Made by a program: the position numbers and the translations under genes. The notes under the pieces are model-generated. The model was given only the letters and a program-made list of their open reading frames with translations. It did not search any database and was not told the origin of the DNA. From NCBI RefSeq assembly GCF_947489255.1, contig NZ_CANLCY010000005.1, positions 186,001 to 250,000 of the forward strand: DNA of 64,000 nucleotides, given 5' to 3'. Positions within the stretch are counted from its first letter, which is position 1. Each line of letters starts with the position of its first letter. Of the stretch, positions 28,666 to 37,038 are shown piece by piece. The DNA is from an uncultured Microbacterium sp. GTDB taxonomy: Bacteria > Actinomycetota > Actinomycetes > Actinomycetales > Microbacteriaceae.

Positions 28666-29556
28666 TCAGTCCAGGAAGATGTCCGGGTACATCGCGGCAT
28701 CCGGGGTTCCGGGCACCGCGGCGTAGCCGGAGAAGTCCGTCACACCCGCGGCTTCCAGCACGTCTTCGACGATGAGCGTCCGGCCCGTGAGCTCGCGCGA
28801 GGGCGACGTCAGCACCTCGTAGGCCGCATCCGCGTAGATCTCGGGCCTGCGCGAGACCGCCATGAGCCGGTCGCCGCCGATGACGTTCTGCACCGCGGCG
28901 GTCGCGATCGTCGTGCGCGGCCACAGCGTGTTGGCCGCGATCCCGTCGCTCGCGAACTCCGACGCCAGCCCCAGCGTGGCCATCGTCATGCCGAACTTCG
29001 CGAGGCTGTACCCCGTGTGCGCGCCGAGCCACTTCGGCGTGACGTTCAACGGCGGCGAGAGCGAGAGGATGTGCGGGTTCTCGGCATCCTTCAGCTGCGG
29101 AAGGGCGGCGCGCGAGAGAAGGAACGTCCCGCGCACGTTGACGTCCTGCATGAGGTCGTATTTCTTCGTCGCGAGCTCGAGCGAGCCCGAGAGGTCGATG
29201 ACGCTGGCGTTGTTGACCACGATGTCGATGCCGCCGAACTCGCCCACGGTCCGAAGGACGGCCTCGGTGATCGACGCCTCGTCGCGCACGTCGCCGACGA
29301 TCGGCAGCGCGCGACCTCCCGCCTCGCGGATCGCCTCGGCGGCGGTGTGCACCGTGCCCTCGAGCTTCGGGTGCGGGGTGTCGGTCTTGGCGAGCATCGC
29401 GATGTTCGCCCCGTCACGGGCCGCCCGCAGGGCGATCGCGAGGCCGATCCCGCGGCTCCCGCCCGACATCAGGATGGTCTTGCCGGAGAGTGGGCCCGCG
29501 CCCCCCGAGGCTCCGGGCGCCGCGCCGGCGGCGGCTGGAGGGGTGGTGGGGATCAT
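28666..29556 (-). CDS. SDR oxidoreductase, HSDL2-like
   Basis: A 296-residue short-chain dehydrogenase. The cofactor motif is SGGSRGIG (after an Ala/Gly/Pro-rich leader of about 25 residues), followed by NNAS and the catalytic Tyr-Lys in TGYSLAKFG. The KTDTPHPKLEGTVHTAAEAI and LWPRTTIATAA stretches match the HSDL2-like group found beside fatty-acid and acyl-CoA genes. It is the last gene of a three-enzyme run joined by 4-nt overlaps with the enoyl-CoA hydratase. Confidence 0.87.
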   Translation of the reverse strand: MIPTTPPAAAGAAPGASGGAGPLSGKTILMSGGSRGIGLAIALRAARDGANIAMLAKTDTPHPKLEGTVHTAAEAIREAGGRALPIVGDVRDEASITEAVLRTVGEFGGIDIVVNNASVIDLSGSLELATKKYDLMQDVNVRGTFLLSRAALPQLKDAENPHILSLSPPLNVTPKWLGAHTGYSLAKFGMTMATLGLASEFASDGIAANTLWPRTTIATAAVQNVIGGDRLMAVSRRPEIYADAAYEVLTSPSRELTGRTLIVEDVLEAAGVTDFSGYAAVPGTPDAAMYPDIFLD

Positions 29557-30329
29557 GAGCGTCCTTTCGCGGAGGCGGCGGCGAAGGCGGCGACGCGCGC
29601 CCGCGCCTCGGGGGTGTCGAAGGCCGCGCCGATGGTGGCGGCCTCGTCGGCGAGGTTCTCGGCGAACGTGCGCCCTGCCCCGACGCGCACGAGACGCGTG
29701 GCCTGGGCGAACGCCGCGGACGCGCCGTCGAGCCAGAACCGGGCGATCTCGTCGACCCGCGCCGCCAGGTCGGTGGATGCCACGACCTCGGCGACGAGGC
29801 CCCACTCGAGGGCCTCCGCGGCATCCAGCATCCGATCCTGCAGCAGGAGCTGGAGGGCACGACGCTGGCCGATGGCCGCGGGCAGCAGCGTCGAGACGCC
29901 GAGGTCGGGGGTCAGGCCGATGTTGGCGTAGCGGCTGACGAAGCGCGCGTTCTCGCTCGCCACGACGTAGTCGGCCGTGAGCATGAGGCCGAGCCCGCCT
30001 CCCGCGACCGCCCCTTGGACGGCGGCGACCATCGGCAGCGGCGCCTCGGCGAAGGTCCGGATGCCGTCGTGGATCGCCTCGGCGGTCGCGGTCACGTCCG
30101 CGCCGGAGGATCCGCTCGTCGACATCGCGACCACGTCGCCCCCGGCGCAGAACGCGGGGCCGTTGGCATCCAGGATCACCGCCGCGACCGAGGAGTCGGC
30201 GGTGACCTCGTGCGCGACCTCGCGCCAGCGGCGGGCCATGGGGAAGTCCATCGCGTTGAGCGACGCGGGCCGGTCGAAGGTGACGCGGGCGAGACCGCCC
30301 TCGACGTGGAGCAGGATGCCGTCGGTCAT
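29553..30329 (-). CDS. Enoyl-CoA hydratase/isomerase family protein
   Basis: A 258-residue crotonase-fold protein. The oxyanion-hole segments are AFCAGGDV and GAVAGGGLGL. The usual catalytic Glu pair is not obvious: the position after GLTPD reads LGVST, so it may be an isomerase or a divergent hydratase. It acts on acyl-CoA thioesters. ATGA overlaps on both sides tie it to the flanking dehydrogenases, suggesting consecutive steps of one acyl-CoA pathway (inference). Confidence 0.88.
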   Translation of the reverse strand: MTDGILLHVEGGLARVTFDRPASLNAMDFPMARRWREVAHEVTADSSVAAVILDANGPAFCAGGDVVAMSTSGSSGADVTATAEAIHDGIRTFAEAPLPMVAAVQGAVAGGGLGLMLTADYVVASENARFVSRYANIGLTPDLGVSTLLPAAIGQRRALQLLLQDRMLDAAEALEWGLVAEVVASTDLAARVDEIARFWLDGASAAFAQATRLVRVGAGRTFAENLADEAATIGAAFDTPEARARVAAFAAASAKGRS

Positions 30330-31087
30330 TTCGGTGCCATCCGGATCGCGCCGTCGAGACGGATCGTCTCGCCGTTCAGGTAGCCGTTGTCGACGATCGC
30401 GAGCACGAGACGCGCGTACTCGTCGGGGGCGCCGAGGCGCGAGGGGTAGGGCACCTGCTGGCCGAGCGAATCCTGCGCGGCCTGGGGCAGGCCCTTCAGC
30501 ATGGGCGTCTCCATGATCCCCGGGGCGATGGTGCACACCCGGATGCCGTGGCGCGCGAGCTCTCGCGCGATCGGCAGCGTCATCGCGTGCACGCCGCCCT
30601 TGCTCGCGGAGTAGGCCGGCTGCCCGATCTGCCCGTCGAAGGCCGCGACGCTCGCGGTGTTGACGATGACGCCGCGGTCGCCGCCGTCGGTCGGATCGGT
30701 CGTGGCCATGACCGCGGACGTCTGGGCGATGACGTTGTACGTGCCGATGAGGTTGACGCGGATGACGCGCTCGAAGTCGGCGAGCGACGACGGAGACCCG
30801 TCGCGGTCGAGCACCTTGGCGGGAGGCGCGATGCCGGCGCAGTTCACGACCACCCTCAGGGGGCCGGCATCGGCGGCGCGGGCGGCTGCCGCGGCGATCT
30901 GTTCCGCGTCGGTGACGTCGGCGGCGGCGAACGCGCCGCCCAGTTCGTCGGCGATCTGCGCGCCCGGCGACGTCGGCAGATCGACGATGGTGACGTGGGC
31001 GCCGGCCGCCGCGAGGCGTCGCGCGGTGGCCAGTCCCAGGCCCGAGGCACCGCCGGTGACGAGGGCGGAGGCTCCTTCGATGTCCAT
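30326..31087 (-). CDS. SDR, 3-hydroxyacyl-CoA dehydrogenase type II-like
   Basis: A 253-residue SDR. VTGGASGLGLA binds NAD(H). NCAG and YSASKGG carry the structural and catalytic residues. The KVLDRDGSPSSLADFERVIRVNLIGTYNV and ETPMLKGLP segments closely follow HSD10/type II 3-hydroxyacyl-CoA dehydrogenases. Together with the hydratase it would perform hydration/oxidation steps of beta-oxidation or branched-chain acyl-CoA breakdown. It starts 46 nt after the membrane protein gene. Confidence 0.9.
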   Translation of the reverse strand: MDIEGASALVTGGASGLGLATARRLAAAGAHVTIVDLPTSPGAQIADELGGAFAAADVTDAEQIAAAAARAADAGPLRVVVNCAGIAPPAKVLDRDGSPSSLADFERVIRVNLIGTYNVIAQTSAVMATTDPTDGGDRGVIVNTASVAAFDGQIGQPAYSASKGGVHAMTLPIARELARHGIRVCTIAPGIMETPMLKGLPQAAQDSLGQQVPYPSRLGAPDEYARLVLAIVDNGYLNGETIRLDGAIRMAPK

Positions 31088-31133
31088 GCGTTCTCCTTCG
31101 AAAGCTGAAACCCGGTCCCACCCTAGCCGAGAC

Positions 31134-32102
31134 TCAGGACCGCCTGAGGTCCCACCACCGCCGGGGGCGGACGGGACCGGTCTGCGTGCGGATCGCCGCC
31201 GTGGAGGCGCCGTCGACGAGGAGGATCACGTCTTCCGCCGCCCAGCCGTAATCGCTGCGCAGGCACTCCTCCACCGCCGGTAGCGGATCCGGGATGCTCA
31301 GCTCGGAACCGCGCGGCACCTCGACGGCGCGGGGATCGAGGTCGCGAGCCGCCTGCCGGAGTTGCGCCACGAGCTCGTGCACGCGATCCGCGCCGTAGGC
31401 GGCGACGGCCAGTTCCCAATCGCCGACGACGACGACGGCCCCGTTCGGACAGGCCGCCTCGTCGACCCGCGCGTGTCGACCGAAACGCAGGCGGATGACG
31501 GCGACCCCGCACAGGAGGACCGCGACCGCGCCGAGAACCGTCGCGGGCGCGTACGAGAACCCCACGAGATACAGCGCGGAGTCCCATCCCGCGACGGCTC
31601 CGACGACCACGCGCGCGACGCAGTAGACCGCGAACACGGCATTCGTCAGGGCGATCAGCCGTACCGGCGAGACGGGGTCGATGTCGGCGCGCACCGCTGC
31701 GACGGCGCACGCCCCGCAGGCGAGTGCGAGCGCGAGCGCTTTGACGACGAGCGAGCCCGGCAGCGGGACGGTCGCGGTGACGATCGCCACGACGAGGATC
31801 AGGGCCACGATCGCCACCGAGGTGCGACGAGCGCTGCGGCCGTCGAGAACGCTCACCGCGACGAGCAGGAGCGAGGGAGCGAGGACCATCGCCACATCCC
31901 CCAGGACGAGGCTCAGGATGCCACCGCCTGCCGTGTAGATGAAGTACATCGCGCTCGATCCGACGGCGCAGATTCCGGCGACGGCGGCGAAGCGCAGGAA
32001 GAGCGTGGTCCGACCGGGGGTGCCGATGCGCGGCATCGCGACGAAGAGCACGACCGCCGCAACGGCGGCACTCACCGCCACCAACCCCAGCGCGAGCTCC
32101 AT
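31134..32102 (-). CDS. Membrane protein of unknown function
   Basis: A 322-residue protein not recognised as a known family. About seven hydrophobic spans cover residues 1-215, beginning MELALGLVAVSAAVAAVVLFVAM. The soluble C-terminal 100 residues have GAVVVVGDWELAVAAYG and ERD-type acidic stretches. The topology (several spans plus a cytoplasmic tail) recalls small sensor or GGDEF-like input modules, but no catalytic motif is present. Upstream is a 290-nt GC-rich gap with short tandem repeats. Co-transcription with the downstream SDR is possible. Confidence 0.7.
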   Translation of the reverse strand: MELALGLVAVSAAVAAVVLFVAMPRIGTPGRTTLFLRFAAVAGICAVGSSAMYFIYTAGGGILSLVLGDVAMVLAPSLLLVAVSVLDGRSARRTSVAIVALILVVAIVTATVPLPGSLVVKALALALACGACAVAAVRADIDPVSPVRLIALTNAVFAVYCVARVVVGAVAGWDSALYLVGFSYAPATVLGAVAVLLCGVAVIRLRFGRHARVDEAACPNGAVVVVGDWELAVAAYGADRVHELVAQLRQAARDLDPRAVEVPRGSELSIPDPLPAVEECLRSDYGWAAEDVILLVDGASTAAIRTQTGPVRPRRWWDLRRS

Positions 32103-32210
32103 GGCACGACACCTCCCCCATGCTCATTCTGCCCCGCCGCACCGGAGCCCGCCGCGACGCGCCGTGGGGTTGCGCCGGGCCGTGCGGGCGGTCCAGCGCG
32201 GACTTGCGCC

Positions 32211-32368
32211 GGCGCGGTCGGGGCGGACTCGGCGCGGTCGGGGTGCGAAGGCGTGGTCGTGCGCGGAGGAGTGGTCGACGGCGCGGGCCGGTGCGGCGGG
32301 GCGGCGGCGCGGCTCGGTGATGGCGGAGCCGCGGCGCGGCTCGGTGATGGCGGAGCGGCGGCGCGGTG
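32211..32368. repeat. Short tandem repeats in the intergenic gap 32103-32392
   Basis: A 27-bp unit beginning GGCTCGGTGATGGCGGAGC occurs at 32311 and 32338, with partial units at each end. Just left, GGCGCGGTCGGGG is repeated 21 nt apart. No gene is credible in the gap; any promoter for the GNAT gene downstream is not obvious. Confidence 0.7.
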
Positions 32369-32392
32369 GCACGGTCGAACTAGGCTCGACGG

Positions 32393-32887
32393 GTGCACGT
32401 TCGCGCCTTCCACCTCGAGTCCGTCGACGTCGACGACCCCCGTGCCGTCGAACTGCGCGGCATCCTCGACGAGGATCTCGGCGAGCGGTACCGCGAGGCC
32501 GACGCCGACGACACCCCCGAGGTCGCCGCGAAGCGCGCCGCCGCGTTGGCCGTGCACCCCGAGCAGATCGTGGCGACCCTGATCGCCGTGGATGCCGACG
32601 GCTCCCCGCTCGGGCATGTGATGCTGCGACGTCTCGGCGACGAATGGGAGCTCAAGCGCCTCATCGTGGTCGAGGCCGCGCGCCGCCGCGGCGTGGGACG
32701 CGCGCTCACCGCCGAGGTCGTCGACCTCGCGCATCGCGGAGGCGCGGCCCGCGTGATCCTGCAGAGCGGCAGGATGCAACCCGAGTCCCTGCGCATGTAC
32801 GCCGCCTCGGGCTTCACGCCGATCCCCGTGTACGAGCCGTACGTGGAGACGATGCCGCGCTCGCTGTGCTTCGAGTACGTGTTCTGA
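32393..32887 (+). CDS. GNAT-family N-acetyltransferase
   Basis: A 164-residue acetyltransferase. ELKRLIVVEAARRRGVGRAL is the beta4-acetyl-CoA loop, with the R/Q-x-x-G-x-G/A motif as RRRGVGRA. It is followed by AARVILQSGRMQPESLRMYAASGFTPIPVY. Substrate unknown. The start is GTG at 32393, in the VHVRAFHLESVDVDDP context; no strong RBS is seen, so translation may be leaderless. It is convergent with the esterase gene. Confidence 0.85.
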   Translation: MHVRAFHLESVDVDDPRAVELRGILDEDLGERYREADADDTPEVAAKRAAALAVHPEQIVATLIAVDADGSPLGHVMLRRLGDEWELKRLIVVEAARRRGVGRALTAEVVDLAHRGGAARVILQSGRMQPESLRMYAASGFTPIPVYEPYVETMPRSLCFEYVF

Positions 32888-32965
32888 GCCGTGCGCATTC
32901 CCGAGCGCGGTGGGCCCGTCCCCGCTCGCGTCCGCCCGCGCCGCCGCTGACGACGCGGCGGGCGG

Positions 32966-34309
32966 TCAGAGCCGGTCGCACGCAGCGCCGGCCGCGGTGA
33001 GGACGGCGCGCAAGGCCGGATCACTTGCGGAGATCATCCGCGGGCGGGCGCCCCAGCGGAAGACCCCCTCAGCCGCATCGCCCCAGCTCGGCTCGCTCGA
33101 CGGTCGTCCGCCCCGTGCGAACGAGCCCCACGCCGCGGCCATGCGCGACGAAAGCCCCGCCGAGGTCGACGCCGTCGACGTGCCGAAGACCATCGGCAGA
33201 TCGCCGGAGTGCCCCGCATCGACGCCGGTGAGCCCGGCGGGGTCGAAGTCGTAGACGAAGGTCTCGGCAGTGCCGCGCGCCGCCCTGCGCGCCTCGACGA
33301 CCCTGTCGACGGGCGACCTGTACATCACCTCGGAGAGCACCGCCTCCCGCAGCTCCCGCAGCTCGGGGCGCCGACCCCGGTCGACGCGGTACGCGGCCGC
33401 GAGCTCGTCGATCGATGCCGACGGCGCGATCCTCTCCAGCAGGGCGGCGAGGGCGGCGCCCTCCGCGACGCCCCCTGACATCCACGGAAGGGCCTCACGA
33501 CGCGCGGATCCGATCAACAGCGGGAGACCGGCACCGGCGCCCGCGGCGAGGGCCTCCAGTGGGCGCTCGTGCAGAAGGCGCCCGTCGATGACGGGCCGGA
33601 AGGGCAGCGCGTCGATCGGAGCCGTCGCCGAGAACCGATCGATGACCCGCGTCTGCGCCCGGACGATCGCTGCGACGGGCAGGTCCGCCGCCTCGCGGAT
33701 CGACTCGACGCCGGCGGCGGCGAGGAACGCGTCGCGGATGCGTGCCGCCTGCGGGAGGGACATCGCCCGCTCCGCCGTGCAGCTGTGCGCGATGGCGCGG
33801 TGGAACAGCCCCTCGCCGGCCGAGGTGCTGAGGTGCGCGAGCACGTCGACGCCACCCGCGGACTGGCCCATGAGGGTCACCGCCGACGCGTCGCCGCCGA
33901 ACTCCGCGATGTGAGCCTGCACCCAGCGCAGGGCCGCGAGTTGATCGTGCAGCGCGGCGTTCGCGGCATCCTGTCTCTCCTCCGTCCCGTCACCGAGGAG
34001 GTGTCCGAGGGCGCCGAGCCGGTACTGCACCGCCACGACGACCAGCCCCTGCGTCGCAGCCAGACGGGAGCCGTCCGTGACGGGGTCGTCGACGCCACCA
34101 CTCACATGGGCGCCGCCGTGGATCCAGACCAGGACGGGTGCGGCCGTCGCGCCGAGCGGTGCCCAGACCGTGAGATGCAGGCAGTCCTCCGAGCCCTCGA
34201 TGCCGGGCTGAGGCGCTCGGGCGCCGAGCCGGTCCGGCCCGAGGGGCTCCGGAACGGGAGGCCCGAAGCGCTGTGCGCGGGCGTATCGGATGCCGTGGAC
34301 CACGCGCAC
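32966..34309 (-). CDS. Type B carboxylesterase
   Basis: A 447-residue alpha/beta hydrolase. SEDCLHLTVWAP is the family signature. WIHGGAH forms the oxyanion hole and GQSAGGV holds the nucleophilic Ser. DAGHSGDLPMVFG supplies the His, and YDFDPAG is a late signature. It hydrolyses carboxylic esters; placed last in the mannan operon it may remove acetyl groups from oligosaccharides (inference; no signal peptide, so intracellular). The start is uncertain: GTG 34309 is used, but the frame is open with plausible sequence (LSVDGAEAP) back into the ABC gene stop. Confidence 0.82.
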   Translation of the reverse strand: MRVVHGIRYARAQRFGPPVPEPLGPDRLGARAPQPGIEGSEDCLHLTVWAPLGATAAPVLVWIHGGAHVSGGVDDPVTDGSRLAATQGLVVVAVQYRLGALGHLLGDGTEERQDAANAALHDQLAALRWVQAHIAEFGGDASAVTLMGQSAGGVDVLAHLSTSAGEGLFHRAIAHSCTAERAMSLPQAARIRDAFLAAAGVESIREAADLPVAAIVRAQTRVIDRFSATAPIDALPFRPVIDGRLLHERPLEALAAGAGAGLPLLIGSARREALPWMSGGVAEGAALAALLERIAPSASIDELAAAYRVDRGRRPELRELREAVLSEVMYRSPVDRVVEARRAARGTAETFVYDFDPAGLTGVDAGHSGDLPMVFGTSTASTSAGLSSRMAAAWGSFARGGRPSSEPSWGDAAEGVFRWGARPRMISASDPALRAVLTAAGAACDRL

Positions 34310-34332
34310 GGGGGCCTCGGCGCCGTCGACGC

Positions 34333-36054
34333 TCAGGTCGCCACCGCGCGCTGCAGCATCGTGCGATAGTAGCCCTCGGTCGCGGCGAGCGCCTCGTGAT
34401 CGCCCTGCTGGATGATGCGGCCGGCGTCGAGGACGACGATGCGGTCGGCGGCCCGGATGGTCGACAGGCGGTGGGCGACGATGAGCGTCGTCCGACCGGC
34501 GCGGAGGGTCGCGAGCGCATCGTTCACGGCCGCCTCGGACTCGCCGTCGAGGGCAGCCGTCGCCTCGTCGAGCAACAGAACGCGAGGATCGCGTGCGAGC
34601 GCACGGGCGATGGCGAGCCGCTGCCGCTGCCCGCCGGAAAGGCTCGCCCCGCGCTCGCCGACGACGGAGTCCAACCCCTCGGGGAGCTGACGCACGAAGG
34701 ACTGCGCATTCGCCCCCGCGAGTGCACTCCAGACCGCGTCGTCGTCGAGATCGGGCAGGCCGTAGGCGACGTTCTCGCGGATCGACGCGTCGAAGAGCAC
34801 GGGCTCCTGCGGTACGACGGACACGAATCTTCGATACGTCCGCCGGTCGATGTCGCCGAGATCGTGCCCGTCGATCGACACCCGCCCCCGATCAGGGCTG
34901 ATGAGTCCGAGGGAGAGGTGCAGGAGCGTCGACTTGCCCGACCCCGACGGGCCGATGAACGCCACCGTCTCCCCCGCCGTGACCGTGAGATCGACGTCGC
35001 GGAGGACGGGCTCCCGGGCGTATGCGAAGGTCACCTCGTCGAAGCGGATCTCGCCGGACACCCTCGACAGGGCCGGCTTGCCCTCGTTCTGCTCGACCTC
35101 GTCGGCCGTGAGCAGCTCCTGCATCGATGAGATGGACTCCCGCCCCCGCGTGAGCAGAGGAGCGAGCTGGAAGACGGCGACGGTGGTCGCGGTGAGCAGC
35201 CCGAAGTAGCTGCTCAACAGGATGACATCGCCCGCCGACACCGCGACGATCCCGGTGAGAGCACCGAGTACCGCCCCGAACAGACACGCGAGGCTGAGGA
35301 TCTGGAAGCTCGCCCAGGACATCGCGCCGAAGCGCCCGTTGATGCGGTCGAGGTCGAAGCCCGCCGCCCGCACGTGCTCGGCGCTCGAGGTGACGCGCTC
35401 CACGGCGACGGCCTCGAGCCCGTGGGCCCGCGTCACGGAGAGCAGCGACCCCATCTCGCTGATGCGTGTGGAGAAGCGCTCGACCTCGCGGCGGAAGCGT
35501 TCGTTGGCCGCCGACGTCCGCGAACGCAGCCAGCGGATGAGCATCACGGCGAGGGGCACGGCGACGGCGAAGAACACCAGGAACGCGGGGGCACGCACGC
35601 CCATCGTCACGCTGGCGCCGACGAGGACCGTGACCGCCGTGAGAACCGGCCCGAAACTCTGCTGGAGCATGAGCTCGACGTTCTCGACGTCACGCACCAG
35701 CTTGGTCTGCGCGAGCGCGCTCGCTGAGCGCGAGTGGTAGCTGAGCGACAGGATCTGCAGTCGCTGGGTCAGGCTCCGACGAAGGTCTGCGCCGAGTCCG
35801 CGGACGGCGGCGAAGTACGCCCGGACGTAGACGGCATTGGCGGTCACGTTGACGACGACGACCGTCGCGGCCAGGAGCGCCCATGGCAGGAGCGCCGTCG
35901 GCGCGGCGTCCGCGATGAGGGCGTCGATGACCTCCGCCGTCACGATGGGCAGGACCCACAGCGGACTGTCCTTGACGATGAAGGCCAGGGCCGCGATCGC
36001 GATGCGCGGGCGGTGCGGTCGGAGGAACGGGCGAAGCGAGCGAGCAGCGGTCAC
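34333..36054 (-). CDS. ABC exporter (fused permease-ATPase)
   Basis: 573 residues: a six-span exporter membrane domain (about 15-310) followed by an ATPase with Walker A GPSGSGKST, signature LSGGQRQRL, Walker B VLLLDEA and H-loop VAHRLST. It is a half-transporter acting as a homodimer. It begins at GTG 36054, overlapping the ROK gene stop. An exporter inside a sugar uptake operon is odd: it could extrude a toxic sugar phosphate or supply an exported factor. Substrate not determinable. Confidence 0.9.
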   Translation of the reverse strand: MTAARSLRPFLRPHRPRIAIAALAFIVKDSPLWVLPIVTAEVIDALIADAAPTALLPWALLAATVVVVNVTANAVYVRAYFAAVRGLGADLRRSLTQRLQILSLSYHSRSASALAQTKLVRDVENVELMLQQSFGPVLTAVTVLVGASVTMGVRAPAFLVFFAVAVPLAVMLIRWLRSRTSAANERFRREVERFSTRISEMGSLLSVTRAHGLEAVAVERVTSSAEHVRAAGFDLDRINGRFGAMSWASFQILSLACLFGAVLGALTGIVAVSAGDVILLSSYFGLLTATTVAVFQLAPLLTRGRESISSMQELLTADEVEQNEGKPALSRVSGEIRFDEVTFAYAREPVLRDVDLTVTAGETVAFIGPSGSGKSTLLHLSLGLISPDRGRVSIDGHDLGDIDRRTYRRFVSVVPQEPVLFDASIRENVAYGLPDLDDDAVWSALAGANAQSFVRQLPEGLDSVVGERGASLSGGQRQRLAIARALARDPRVLLLDEATAALDGESEAAVNDALATLRAGRTTLIVAHRLSTIRAADRIVVLDAGRIIQQGDHEALAATEGYYRTMLQRAVAT

Positions 36055-36989
36055 GGCGCTGCAGACGTGCGCTCCGCGTCACCGACGCGCAGAGCCAGGG
36101 CGGCCGCCCCGAGCAGAGGCCCTTCGTCGCCCAGGCCCGATCGGGCGACGCGCACGCGCGCGGCGTAGGAGAAGAGGACGTTCTCCGCGACCGAGCGTCG
36201 CACGAGGTCGACGTAGTCCTCGCGCACACGGGAGAATCCCCCGCCGATCGCGACCGCCTCGAGGTCGAGCAACGTGGCGACACTCGCGACGGCCTGACCC
36301 ACGAGATGGGCCGAGCGCCGTGTCGCCCGCTCGGCGACGGGATCGCCGCGCAGCACGTCGCGCGCGAGGTCCTCCCCACTCGTGCCGTTCCACCCGCGTT
36401 CCCTCGCCCAGCGGACTGCGGCAGGACCGGATGCCACGGCCTCGAGCGTGCTGTCCTCGACGGCGCAGCGCGACTCCCCGGTGTGCACGTGGATCTGTCC
36501 GACATGGCCGGCGTTGCCCGATGCCCCCGCGAGAGGCGCGCCGTCGGCGATGACCCCACCGCCGACGCCCGTCGACACGACCATGCTCATCGACACGCGG
36601 CTCCCGCGGGTCGCGCCCAGCCACTCCTCCGCCACTGCGATGCACGTGCCGTCGAGCCGGAGCACCGTGAGAACGCCCGCGGCATCCTCGACGATCTCGC
36701 GGACAGGCAGTCCACGCAGCAGTGGCAGATTGTGCGGGCTCACGGTCCCGGTCGACAGGTCCACAGGACCGGCCGAACCGATGCCCGCCGCAACCACGCC
36801 CTCCGGCGCTGCTCGGAGGGTCTGGGCGACGCTGTCGCGAAGCGCGGCCACGACCTCGTCGCGGTCACGGCTGCGGCCGGTCGCCCGCCGCGAGCGGGAG
36901 CCCACGACGATGCGACCCGCCGCGTCGACGATCGCCGTCTCGAGTTTGGTGCCGCCGATGTCGACGGCGAGGACGAAGGGTGCGTGCAT
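36051..36989 (-). CDS. ROK-family sugar kinase
   Basis: A 312-residue ROK protein without a DNA-binding domain. AVDIGGTKLETAIV is the phosphate-1 motif. STGVGGGVIADG and the GNAGHVGQIHV histidine are present. The usual cysteine-rich zinc motif is not visible as CxCGxxGC; the region reads ESRCAVEDSTLEAVASG, so zinc binding is probably lost. Position next to the beta-mannosidase suggests it phosphorylates mannose or glucose. A 13-bp hairpin (37005-37034) separates it from the mannosidase. Confidence 0.87.
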   Translation of the reverse strand: MHAPFVLAVDIGGTKLETAIVDAAGRIVVGSRSRRATGRSRDRDEVVAALRDSVAQTLRAAPEGVVAAGIGSAGPVDLSTGTVSPHNLPLLRGLPVREIVEDAAGVLTVLRLDGTCIAVAEEWLGATRGSRVSMSMVVSTGVGGGVIADGAPLAGASGNAGHVGQIHVHTGESRCAVEDSTLEAVASGPAAVRWARERGWNGTSGEDLARDVLRGDPVAERATRRSAHLVGQAVASVATLLDLEAVAIGGGFSRVREDYVDLVRRSVAENVLFSYAARVRVARSGLGDEGPLLGAAALALRVGDAERTSAAP

Positions 36990-37004
36990 GAGTCTTCCCT
37001 CGGG

Positions 37005-37034
37005 CGATGGGGAGGGGCGGTCCCCTCCCCATCG
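37005..37034 (-). other. Intra-operon hairpin 3 (mannosidase / ROK kinase)
   Basis: CGATGGGGAGGGG (37005-37017) pairs perfectly with CCCCTCCCCATCG (37022-37034) around a 4-nt loop; no U-run. It lies between the GH2 stop and the kinase ATG, inside a codirectional operon. Confidence 0.75.
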
Positions 37035-37038
37035 GCGA

